This document shows, one piece after another, positions 35,184-42,912 of a DNA stretch of 64,000 bases (position 1 is its first letter; each line of letters opens with the position of its first letter). Where the stretch lies: the NCBI RefSeq assembly GCF_024172165.1, contig NZ_JAMZEB010000002.1:10700501-10764500 (forward strand), read 5' to 3'. The translations under genes and the position numbers were made by a program. This DNA is from Nonomuraea thailandensis (lineage in GTDB: Bacteria; Actinomycetota; Actinomycetes; Streptosporangiales; Streptosporangiaceae). Below the pieces are notes generated by a model. The model was not told the origin of the DNA, ran no database searches, and saw nothing but the letters and a program-made list of their open reading frames with translations.

Positions 35184-36746
35184 ATGAAGTTCGTGCACAG
35201 GTCAAAGGCAGTCCTTCGATCGCGTGGTGCGAGGATCGCGGCGGTGCTCCTCGTGGCCGCCGTGGGTGCCTGGCTCGGCATCTTCCTCAGCGGCACCGTA
35301 CGCGCCCAGGTGGGCCCGGTGGAGACGGGAATGTCACTCCGCCCGGCCTGGGACGGCGAGACGGTCGTGGACGCCAGCCCGCTCGGCACCCTCACCTTCC
35401 AGACCCACAGCGCCCCGCTCAGGCTGCGCATCACGCTCGAGAACATCGACCAGGACCGCGCCAAGGCCCTCCTGGAGGACCCGCGCATCGCCGACCGCCT
35501 GCCGGGCGTGATCGAGGACGATCTGCTGGACGGCGTGCGGGCCCTCGTGATCCGCTCACTGCTCTGTGCGGGCGCCGGAGCCCTCATCGCCGTCCTCATG
35601 GTCTTCCGGCGCCCGAGAACGGCTCTGGTGGGCCTTCTGGCGGCCTCGGTGGCCCTCGCCGCGACCGGAGCCCTCGCGGCGCTCACGTTCCGGCCCGGCT
35701 CGCTCGTGGAGCCGCGCTACTCCGGCCTGGTCGCCGCCGCCCCGTCGCTCGTGGGCAGCGCCGAGTCGATCGTCACGCGCTTCGAGTCGTACCGCTCCCA
35801 GCTCACCAAACTCGTGACGAACGTCTCGAAGCTGTACGACACGGTCTCGACCCTGCCGCTCTACGACGCCGACCCCAAGACCATCCGGGTCCTGCACATC
35901 TCCGACATCCACCTCAACCCCATCGCCTGGAACGTCATCCGCTCGCTCAAGGACCAGTTCGCCGTGGACCTGATCGTCGACACGGGCGACATCTCCGACC
36001 ACGGCACGAAGGCGGAGAACAAGTTCGTCGACGAGATCCGCACCCTCCAGGTCCCGTACGTGTTCGTCCGCGGCAACCACGACTCGATGACCACCCAGAA
36101 GGCGGTCGAGAAGCAGAAGAACGCCATCGTCCTGGACGACACCGCGCAGCAGGTGGCGGGCCTGACCATCTACGGCCTCGGCGACCCCCGCTTCACCCCG
36201 GACAAGTCCGTCACCGTCGACTCCGACCCGGCGGCGCTCGCCGAGTTCGGCCGCGCCCACAAGGCCAAGGCCGGCAAGGCGGACCTGATCGCCGTGCACG
36301 ACGGGGAGGTCGGGAACGGCTTCTCCGGCGCGGCCCCCATGATCCTGGCCGGCCACACCCACGAACGCCGCACCACCGTCTTCCCGACGGGCACCCGCAT
36401 GCTCATCCAGGGCTCGACGGGCGGCGCGGGCCTGCGCGCCCTCGAACACGCCCAGCCCACGCCGGTCCAGGCCTCGGTCCTGTACTTCGACAGGGAGACC
36501 AGACGCCTGCAGGCGTGGGACGACATCACGCTGGGCGGCCTGGGGGAGCAGTCCGTCTACATCCAGCGTCACGTGGAGCCCGACCCACAACGTATGATTT
36601 CCCCGGAGCCAACGACCGCCCCGTCGCCAACGGGAACAGTCACTGGCACCCCCGCCTCGCCGGCCGCCGGTCCGCCACTTTGGCATCAAGGGCAATCGTC
36701 CCCTATGCTTCAGAGGTCCCCGACGGAAGGCGACAGGGAAACCTAA
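35184..36746 (+). CDS. Membrane-anchored calcineurin-like metallophosphoesterase
   Basis: The 520-residue protein has an N-terminal span (residues 17-40), two more spans near 125-170, and an external or membrane-side phosphoesterase domain from residue 230. The metal ligands appear in order: DIHLN, GDISDHG, GNHDS, VHDGE and GHTHERR. The C-terminal tail is Pro/Thr-rich and low-complexity. The stop codon is immediately followed by tRNA-Glu, with no gap. Confidence 0.92.
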   Translation: MKFVHRSKAVLRSRGARIAAVLLVAAVGAWLGIFLSGTVRAQVGPVETGMSLRPAWDGETVVDASPLGTLTFQTHSAPLRLRITLENIDQDRAKALLEDPRIADRLPGVIEDDLLDGVRALVIRSLLCAGAGALIAVLMVFRRPRTALVGLLAASVALAATGALAALTFRPGSLVEPRYSGLVAAAPSLVGSAESIVTRFESYRSQLTKLVTNVSKLYDTVSTLPLYDADPKTIRVLHISDIHLNPIAWNVIRSLKDQFAVDLIVDTGDISDHGTKAENKFVDEIRTLQVPYVFVRGNHDSMTTQKAVEKQKNAIVLDDTAQQVAGLTIYGLGDPRFTPDKSVTVDSDPAALAEFGRAHKAKAGKADLIAVHDGEVGNGFSGAAPMILAGHTHERRTTVFPTGTRMLIQGSTGGAGLRALEHAQPTPVQASVLYFDRETRRLQAWDDITLGGLGEQSVYIQRHVEPDPQRMISPEPTTAPSPTGTVTGTPASPAAGPPLWHQGQSSPMLQRSPTEGDRET

Positions 36747-36819
36747 GCCCCCATCGTCTAGCGGCCTAGGACACCGCCCTTTCAAGGCGGCGGCACGGGT
36801 TCGAATCCCGTTGGGGGCA
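36747..36819 (+). tRNA. tRNA-Glu (anticodon UUC)
   Basis: The cloverleaf begins GCCCCCATCGTCTAGCGG. The anticodon loop CTTTCAA gives UUC, and the T arm is ACGGG-TTCGAAT-CCCGT with acceptor end GGGGGC-A. CCA is not encoded. It starts at the base after the phosphoesterase stop codon. Confidence 0.97.
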
Positions 36820-36916
36820 CCGCGAGCGCCTAGCGCACCCGCAAAACGGATGGTCGAAGGCCACCGAAGAGCTGGTAAGCTAAGCGAGCGCAAACAGAAC
36901 GAAACGCAAGATGCAA

Positions 36917-36991
36917 GGTCCTGTAGAGCAGTTTGGAGTGCTCGCCACCCTGTCAAGGTGGAGGTCGCGGGTTCAAGTCCCGTCAGGACCG
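36917..36991 (+). tRNA. tRNA-Asp (anticodon GUC)
   Basis: Acceptor GGTCCTG pairs with CAGGACC, discriminator G. The anticodon loop CTGTCAA gives GUC in a CCACC/GGTGG stem, and the T loop is TTCAAGT. CCA is not encoded. Confidence 0.97.
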
Positions 36992-36996
36992 CTCTG

Positions 36997-37073
36997 GGTC
37001 AGGTAGCTCAGTTGGTACGAGCGTCCGCCTGAAAAGCGGAAGGTCGGCAGTTCGACCCTGCCCCTGACCACCA
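36997..37073 (+). tRNA. tRNA-Phe (anticodon GAA), CCA encoded
   Basis: Acceptor GGTCAGG pairs with CCTGACC. The anticodon loop CTGAAAA gives GAA in a CCGC/GCGG stem, and the T loop is TTCGACC. ACCA is encoded at the 3' end. Only 5 nt separate it from tRNA-Asp, so both come from one transcript. Confidence 0.97.
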
Positions 37074-37091
37074 GCATCGAACAGCAGAAAT

Positions 37092-37122
37092 GCCCCGAGC
37101 GAGTCATCGTTCGGGGCTTTTT
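37092..37122 (+). terminator. Intrinsic terminator of the tRNA cluster
   Basis: GCCCCGA and TCGGGGC arms with extra inner CGA/TCG pairs and a GTCA tip are followed by CTTTTT. It lies 18 nt past tRNA-Phe. Confidence 0.9.
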
Positions 37123-37217
37123 GATGTCCGCTGACAGCAACGTCGCGATGACGCCTGGGCCACTGTGGCGCTGGCGATCACTGACCTACTGAAGATGCGT
37201 GACCAGCCTCCGAACCT

Positions 37218-37429
37218 GTGACGCCTCAGTGGATCGATGTGATCGGGGCTGCTCTTGGCGCCGCGATCGGAAGCCTGGTGGCGATCGGGTCCGTGTTTCG
37301 GCGACTCGAAGTGATCGTTGATCAGGCTCGATCACCCCCGGCGAGACCAACGTGGACGCGCTCAAGGAGTTCCCGCCGGCGCTGGGGAACCTCGGCAAGG
37401 CGGTGTTCTGCGCCGAGGAGCGGAGCTGA
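37218..37429 (+). pseudogene. Decayed coding remnant(s) behind the tRNA cluster
   Basis: From GTG 37218 the frame reads TPQWIDVIGAALGAAIGSLV, a plausible membrane helix, then degenerates after 37325. In another frame ITPGETNVDALKEFPPALG and NLGKAVFCAEERS run to a stop at 37427-37429 with good codon bias. These could be one frameshifted gene or two fragments. The family is not recognised. The rest of the 37123-37530 gap holds nothing I can support. Confidence 0.4.
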
Positions 37430-37530
37430 CCCCGGATCGGAAGGGGCCACGCCGAGCTGACCGGCGCGCCACACGTTCGCCTGAGGGATCCTGAGGAGAA
37501 GTACGGGATGCCTGCTTCGAGGAGGCCCGC

Positions 37531-38298
37531 ATGGCAGGTACGGTCGCTGTCGTCACCGGAGCAGCACGCGGGATCGGGCGCGGGATCGCCCTGGTGCTGG
37601 GCGAAGCCGGGGCGACCGTCTACGTCACCGACCGCGAGAGCCGCGAGCGGCGCCACTCCGAACTGCCCGGCACGGTGGAGGACACCGCCGAGCAGGTGAG
37701 CGAGCGTGGCGGCAGCGGGGTGCCGGTCCGGGTCGATCACGGTGACGACCGGGCGGTGGAGGCGCTGTTCGCGCGGGTGCGCGAAGAGCGCGCAGGGCTG
37801 GACCTGCTGGTCGCGAACGCCTTCGCGGGCAACGCCCTGCCGTTCCGGGGCGGCCCGTTCTGGACGCTCCCGCTCGGCCACTGGCACAACATGATCGACC
37901 TCGGGCTGCGCAGCCACCTCGTCTCGGCCCTGCACGCCGCGCCGCTGCTGATCGAGCGGGGCGGCCTGATCGTCCTCACGGGCTACGCCGACCCGGACGC
38001 CGAGGTGATCGCCGGGCACCTCTTCTACGATCTCGCCATGACGGGCGTCAGCCGCCTGGCCCGCTCGCTGGCCCACGACCTGCGGCCGCACGGGGTCACG
38101 GCGCTGGCGCTCTCGCCCGGGTTCACGCGTACGGAGGCGATCCTGGCGGAGCTGGGGGAGGACGTCACGGAGGGCGACTCCGTGGAGGTCCCCGGGCGGG
38201 CCGTGCGGGCCCTGCTGGAGGATCCCGACGTGGGGCGGCACGCGGGACGCACGCTGAGCGTCGCCGAACTGGCCGGGGAGTACGGCTTCCCGAGGTGA
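37531..38298 (+). CDS. SDR-fold protein lacking the catalytic lysine (DHRS1-like)
   Basis: The 255-residue protein has cofactor motif TGAARGIGRG at residues 9-18 and the later HGVTALALSPGFTRTEA typical of SDRs related to DHRS1. Where the YxxxK catalytic pair should stand the sequence is FYDLAMTG, with Met in place of Lys, and the usual catalytic Ser segment reads IVLTGY. It may bind NAD(P) without classical catalysis or use another residue. The ATG 37531 frame is well defined; the gene stands alone before the ABC operon. Confidence 0.85.
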   Translation: MAGTVAVVTGAARGIGRGIALVLGEAGATVYVTDRESRERRHSELPGTVEDTAEQVSERGGSGVPVRVDHGDDRAVEALFARVREERAGLDLLVANAFAGNALPFRGGPFWTLPLGHWHNMIDLGLRSHLVSALHAAPLLIERGGLIVLTGYADPDAEVIAGHLFYDLAMTGVSRLARSLAHDLRPHGVTALALSPGFTRTEAILAELGEDVTEGDSVEVPGRAVRALLEDPDVGRHAGRTLSVAELAGEYGFPR

Positions 38299-38402
38299 GT
38301 GTCCATCCACCGTTCGGTGGATTCGCGGGTCAGCATCATCCCCCGCCGAGTGTGGCTGACAGGTCGATTCGGCGCGAGGGGCCCCGGCAGCATGCTGGAG
38401 CC

Positions 38403-39293
38403 ATGGCAGTCATCGAGGTCACGGACCTGCGCAAGGCGTACGCGGGCCAGACGGTTCTGGACGGGGTGTCGTTCTCCGTGGAGGAGGGCGAGATCTTCGG
38501 CATTCTCGGCCCGAACGGCACCGGCAAGACCACCACCGTGGAGTGCGTGGAGGGCCTGCGCCGCCCCGACAGCGGCACGATCAGGGTGCTCGGCCTTGAC
38601 GTCGGGAAGGACGCGCGCCTGGTGCACGAGCAGATCGGGGTGCAGCTCCAGCAGACCCAGCTGCCCGAGAACCTGAAGGTGTGGGAGGCGCTCGACCTGT
38701 ACGCCTCGTTCTACGCCCGGCCCCGCGACTGGCGCGAGCTGCTGGAGGAGTGGGGGCTGGCGGACAAGCGGAACGCCAGGTTCGGCAAGTTGTCCGGCGG
38801 TCAGAAGCAGCGGCTGTTCATCGCGCTGGCGCTCGTGGGCAACCCGAAGGTGGCGTTCCTGGACGAGCTGACCACGGGGCTGGACCCGCAGGCCCGCCGC
38901 ACGACCTGGGAGCTGATCAAGCGGATCAGGGCGAACGGGGTGACGGTGGTGCTGGTCAGCCACTTCATGGACGAGGTGGAGGAGCTGTGCGACCGCGTCG
39001 CGGTGCTCGACCGCGGCACGGTGGTGGCGCTGGACACGCCGGCGGGGCTGGTCGGCGGCGAGCACCAGATGCGGTTCACGGCGCAGGCGGATGACCTGGG
39101 CGACCTGGCGGGGCTGCCGGGGGTGACCGGGGTGTCCAGGACGGGGAACCGCGTGGTCGTCACGGGCAGGGGCGACTTCGCCACGGCCGTCACGGCGCAC
39201 CTGGCCCGCCACCACGTGCTGGTCAGTGACCTGCGCATCGACAAGCGAACGCTGGAAGACGCGTTCACCGCCCTGACCGGCAAGTCCTTCTGA
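38403..39293 (+). CDS. ABC transporter ATP-binding protein (DrrA/CcmA type)
   Basis: The 296-residue ATPase has Walker A GPNGTGKTT, signature LSGGQKQRL, Walker B VAFLDELTTGLDP and switch His in VSHFMDE. The C-terminal 70 residues form the DUF4162-like tail seen in drug-export ATPases. ATG 38403 starts an operon with the permease, histidine kinase and response regulator that follow. It is probably involved in export of a drug, lipid or peptide. Confidence 0.95.
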   Translation: MAVIEVTDLRKAYAGQTVLDGVSFSVEEGEIFGILGPNGTGKTTTVECVEGLRRPDSGTIRVLGLDVGKDARLVHEQIGVQLQQTQLPENLKVWEALDLYASFYARPRDWRELLEEWGLADKRNARFGKLSGGQKQRLFIALALVGNPKVAFLDELTTGLDPQARRTTWELIKRIRANGVTVVLVSHFMDEVEELCDRVAVLDRGTVVALDTPAGLVGGEHQMRFTAQADDLGDLAGLPGVTGVSRTGNRVVVTGRGDFATAVTAHLARHHVLVSDLRIDKRTLEDAFTALTGKSF

Positions 39294-39304
39294 GGAGACG
39301 GATC

Positions 39305-40000
39305 ATGATGAAGCTCGCCCTGGTGGAGACCAAGCTGCTCACCCGCGAGCCGGGGGCGCTGTTCTCGCTGCTCATCCCGCTGTTCATCCTGGTGGTGTTC
39401 GGCAGCTCCATCCAGCCGGGAGACACCGTGCTGCTGCCGATGGCGCTGGCCATCGCCGTCGGGCTGGTGGGCCTGTACCTGCTCCCCACCACCCTGGCCA
39501 CCTATCGCGAACGGGGCATCCTGCGCAGGCTGTCCATCACGCCGGTGCATCCGGGAAGCCTGCTGGTGGTGCAGCTGCTGCTCCAGCTCGTGCTGGTGGT
39601 GGTCGCCTGCGGGCTGCTGATGGCGGTCGCGGGCACGGTGCTGGGCGCGCACCTGCCCGCCCTGGTGTTCTCCGGCGTGCTGGCCTTCCTGCTCGGTACG
39701 GCGAGCATGTTCGCGATCGGCTCGCTGGTGGCGGCCCTGGCGCCGAACGGCAGAGCGGCCAACGGGTTCGGCGTCCTGCTGTACTTCCCGATGGCCTATC
39801 TCGCCGGACTCATGCAGCCCGTGGATCAGATGCCGGATATGGTGGCGCTCGTAGGGACATTCACTCCCCTGGGCGCTTTTGTGGAGAGTCTTCGGGACGT
39901 CTGGGCGGGTAGTGCTCCCAGCCTCTTGACGCTGGGCGTGATGGCCGCGTACACCCTGGTCATCGGCCTCGTGGCAACCAAGTTCTTCCGCTGGGAGTGA
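39305..40000 (+). CDS. ABC-2 type transporter permease
   Basis: The 231-residue protein has six predicted spans, beginning with a short cytosolic arm and EPGALFSLLIPLFILVVFG. Late LYFPMAYLAGLMQPVDQMP and PLGAFVESLRDVWAG match ABC-2 permeases of the DrrB type. It follows the ATPase by 11 bp and overlaps the histidine kinase start by GTGA, so subunit amounts are linked to the sensor. Confidence 0.92.
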   Translation: MMKLALVETKLLTREPGALFSLLIPLFILVVFGSSIQPGDTVLLPMALAIAVGLVGLYLLPTTLATYRERGILRRLSITPVHPGSLLVVQLLLQLVLVVVACGLLMAVAGTVLGAHLPALVFSGVLAFLLGTASMFAIGSLVAALAPNGRAANGFGVLLYFPMAYLAGLMQPVDQMPDMVALVGTFTPLGAFVESLRDVWAGSAPSLLTLGVMAAYTLVIGLVATKFFRWE

Positions 40001-41151
40001 AGATGGTCGGTCGCCTCGACCGATGGGAGGCGCTGCTGGAGCGCCAGCTCGCGGCTGCGCCGTACGTGCTGCTGGTGATCTCCACGGTCCTCGCCCTGCT
40101 CGCCGGCAGCCGGCCGTGGCTCACCGTCGGGCTGGCCGTGCTCGCCGCCGCGTGGTTGTGGCTGGTGCCGCGGGGCGCGGTGTACGTGACGGGGCTGGTC
40201 GCCCTGATCGGCGCGCTCTGCACGCAGGGGGTGTGGTTCGCCAGCTTCTTCGGCTTCACCGGATACCTCCACTCCTGGCACTACCTGAAGGGCAAGTGGC
40301 GCTTCGCCGGAGTGACCGGCACGGCGGCGATCTGCAGCGCGGCCTACAGCGGCGGCCTGCCGGAGCCCACACCGTTCTCGATCCTCACCTTCCTGTTCTT
40401 CACCGGCGCCATCGTGGCCGGGGTCGGGCTGTTCAGCTTCGTCGGTGAGATCACCGCGGAGCGCAGCGCCGAGCGCAAGCGCATGGTGACCCAGCTGGAG
40501 CAGACCATGCGGGAGAACGCGGGCCTGCACGCCCAGCTCCTGGTCCAGGCCCGCGAGGCGGGCGTGCTCGACGAGCGGCAACGCATGGCGGCCGAGATCC
40601 ACGACACCCTCGCCCAGGGGCTGACGGGCATCATCACCCAGCTCCAGGCGGCCCGGCAGGGCCAGGACTGGCATCACGTGGACCTCGCCGTACGGCTGGC
40701 CCGCGAGAGCCTGGCCGAGGCCCGGCGCTCCGTGAACGCGGTGGGCCCCGGCCAGCTGGAAGCGGCCCCGCTGCCCGAGGCGCTCAAGGACGTCGTCGAC
40801 CGGTGGAACGAGCTGCACGGGACACCGGCCGAATACACCGTCACTGGTACGGTCCGACCCATGCACCCAGAGGTCGAGGAGACGCTGCTGCGCACCGCGC
40901 AGGAGGCGCTGGCCAACGTCGCCAAGCACGCGAACGCCTCCAGGGTCGGGCTGACCCTGTCGTACATGGAGGACGTGGTCACCCTCGACGTACGCGACGA
41001 CGGCATCGGCTTCGACCCCAAGCTGACGGCGTTCGGACTGACCGCGATGCGCAAGCGCGTGGACCGGCTGGCGGGCACGCTGGAGATCGAGTCCGAGACC
41101 GGCACGGGCACCGCGCTCTCGGCGAGCCTCCCGGCGGTGGCCCGTGGCTGA
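39997..41151 (+). CDS. Sensor histidine kinase (NarL/HisKA_3 type)
   Basis: The 384-residue kinase starts at GTG 39997, overlapping the permease stop. Five or so N-terminal membrane helices (residues 20-150) lead to a coiled segment, then HisKA_3 with phospho-acceptor His in RQRMAAEIHDTLAQGL. The ATPase lobe has NVAKHANAS and DDGIGFDPK. The membrane domain has little extracytoplasmic sequence, so it likely senses within the membrane, perhaps the transported drug or the pump itself. Confidence 0.94.
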   Translation: MKMVGRLDRWEALLERQLAAAPYVLLVISTVLALLAGSRPWLTVGLAVLAAAWLWLVPRGAVYVTGLVALIGALCTQGVWFASFFGFTGYLHSWHYLKGKWRFAGVTGTAAICSAAYSGGLPEPTPFSILTFLFFTGAIVAGVGLFSFVGEITAERSAERKRMVTQLEQTMRENAGLHAQLLVQAREAGVLDERQRMAAEIHDTLAQGLTGIITQLQAARQGQDWHHVDLAVRLARESLAEARRSVNAVGPGQLEAAPLPEALKDVVDRWNELHGTPAEYTVTGTVRPMHPEVEETLLRTAQEALANVAKHANASRVGLTLSYMEDVVTLDVRDDGIGFDPKLTAFGLTAMRKRVDRLAGTLEIESETGTGTALSASLPAVARG

Positions 41152-41785
41152 GCCCCGCATCCGGCTGCTCATCGCCGACGACCATCCCATCGTCCGCGAC
41201 GGCCTGCGCGGCATGTTCGCCGGCGACCCGGGCTTCGAGGTGATCGGCGAGGCCGCCGACGGCGCGCAGGCCGTCGAGCTGGCGCGGGCGCTGCGCCCGG
41301 ACGTGATCCTCATGGACCTGCGCATGCCGGGAACGGACGGTGTCGCGGCCATCAAGGAGCTCGCCAGGCTGGGCAGCCCGGCCCGCGTGCTCGTCCTCAC
41401 CACCTACGACACCGACCGCGACGTCATGCCCGCCATCGAGGCCGGCGCCACCGGCTACCTCCTCAAGGACACCGGCCGGGACGAGCTCGTCCGCGCCGTC
41501 CGGACGGCGGCCCGCGGCGAGGCCGTGCTCTCCCCGTCGGTGGCGACCCGCCTCCTCGGCCAGGTCCGCACCCCCGCCGACCCGCTGAGCGCCCGCGAGC
41601 TGGAGATCCTCCGGCTCATCGCCGACGGCGCGACCAACCGCGAGGCCGCCGCGCGGTTGTTCATCAGCGAGGCCACGGTCAAGAGCCACGTGCTGCACAT
41701 CTACACCAAGCTGGGGGTCAACGACCGCGCCGCCGCCGTCGCCACGGCCTTCCGGCGCGGGCTGCTCGCGGTGGACAACGACTGA
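41144..41785 (+). CDS. LuxR-type response regulator
   Basis: The 213-residue regulator has a receiver domain with acidic pair in IADDHP, phospho-acceptor Asp in VILMDLRMPG, and switch Thr and Lys in LTTYD and YLLKDT. A NarL/FixJ HTH follows (LSAREIEILRLIA-like; SEATVKSHVLHIYTKLGV). GTG 41144 overlaps the kinase stop by 8 nt. It most likely controls the ABC operon it belongs to. Confidence 0.95.
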   Translation: MAEPRIRLLIADDHPIVRDGLRGMFAGDPGFEVIGEAADGAQAVELARALRPDVILMDLRMPGTDGVAAIKELARLGSPARVLVLTTYDTDRDVMPAIEAGATGYLLKDTGRDELVRAVRTAARGEAVLSPSVATRLLGQVRTPADPLSARELEILRLIADGATNREAAARLFISEATVKSHVLHIYTKLGVNDRAAAVATAFRRGLLAVDND

Positions 41786-41853
41786 CTCGGGGGTGTCGGT
41801 AGCGTGCGGTAACTTCCGCCGTACCGCAGGGACCGAGCGAGGGAGAGCCCCGC

Positions 41854-42912
41854 ATGTCGCACGCCACCGTCGAGGACTACGCCTGGCAGCACGGCTGGGA
41901 GGAGATCTACACCGTCACGTTCGTCCGGGGGCTGGACGAGCGCGAGACGCTGCGCAGGTTCGGCGTCGCCGATCAGGACATGCGCTCGTACGCGTGGGAG
42001 GAGTTATGGGAGCGCGTCGAGGAGACCGACGGCTGTTGTGACGTGGTGGTCGCGGCGCGCGCGGGTGGCTGGACGGTCGCGTTCGAGCTCAACGGCTGGC
42101 AGGGCATCAGGTGGGAGACGCTGCGGGAGCTGTCGCGCGGCGGCGAGGCCGTGACGGTCATGCGGCACGACTACGCGGCCTCTCACCGGTTCATGCACGC
42201 CGTGGACGGAGTGGAGCGGACGGGTTTCCGCCCGGAGTGGCCGCAGCAGCGGTGGGGCGCGCTGCCCGACGCGTTGAACGGGCACCTGAGGGAGCTCGGG
42301 CTGCCGACGGAGCCGGACGACGAGCTCGACGACTGGAACGTGGCGGTGCCGGCCTCGCTGGCGCTGGCCAGCCGGATCAGCGGGGTGCTGTTCGACGACG
42401 GGATGCTGGGGGAGCCGCTGTTCGGCGGGGTCATCACCGTTCCGGTGCCGGACGACCCGCCGCCCGCGGCGGACCCGCTGGCCGGCCACGCGCTCACTGG
42501 CCGAGGCCCTGGGGCGGGCGCAGCGGGGGGAGGGCGGCGACGGCCCGGCTCTGGACAGGCTCGTACGCGTCTGGGAGGCCGAGGCCACGGGCCGGCCGAT
42601 CGATCGGGAGACCGGCGAGCGGATCGTCGATCCGTGCGAGGAGTCCACCGCTCGCCGGGCGGCAGGTACACGGTGACGTTCGTCGACTCCCGCACAGGGG
42701 AGCGGACGTGCCCGACGTGCGCGCCCTGGCGGCGTCCGAGCGGTGAGGAGCGTGATCGGGCCCGTGCCCGGTGGCAGGCGGCCACGGCGGTGCGGAGCGC
42801 GTTCGCGACCGATGAGCGCGAGGCCGCCTACGACGTGCATCTCACCGTGGCCGCCACCGACCCGGAGCACGCGGCGGCGATCGTGCGCGTGCTCCGGGGA
42901 GAGGGTCACTGA
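41854..42912 (+). CDS. DUF6461-type protein with C-terminal extension; two compensating frameshifts suspected
   Basis: The uninterrupted frame encodes 352 residues. Residues 1-205 resemble DUF6461 proteins (YAWQHGWEEIYTVTFVRGLD, RRFGV). Residues 210-270 are Gly/Arg-rich noise; over about 42482-42660 the +1 frame instead encodes plausible protein (LAEALGRAQRGEGG, LDRLVRVWEAEATGRPIDRE, IVDPCEESTARR). The original frame becomes meaningful again at YTVTFVDSRTGERTCPTC. Opposite indels about 170 bp apart would explain this, real or from sequencing. The function is unknown. Confidence 0.65.
   Translation: MSHATVEDYAWQHGWEEIYTVTFVRGLDERETLRRFGVADQDMRSYAWEELWERVEETDGCCDVVVAARAGGWTVAFELNGWQGIRWETLRELSRGGEAVTVMRHDYAASHRFMHAVDGVERTGFRPEWPQQRWGALPDALNGHLRELGLPTEPDDELDDWNVAVPASLALASRISGVLFDDGMLGEPLFGGVITVPVPDDPPPAADPLAGHALTGRGPGAGAAGGGRRRPGSGQARTRLGGRGHGPADRSGDRRADRRSVRGVHRSPGGRYTVTFVDSRTGERTCPTCAPWRRPSGEERDRARARWQAATAVRSAFATDEREAAYDVHLTVAATDPEHAAAIVRVLRGEGH

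Noticed and set aside
36747-37430. An integrated mobile element at the tRNA cluster
   Set aside because: No integrase, excisionase, replication gene or repeated tRNA end was found; only short coding debris is present, so it is reported as a low-confidence remnant.
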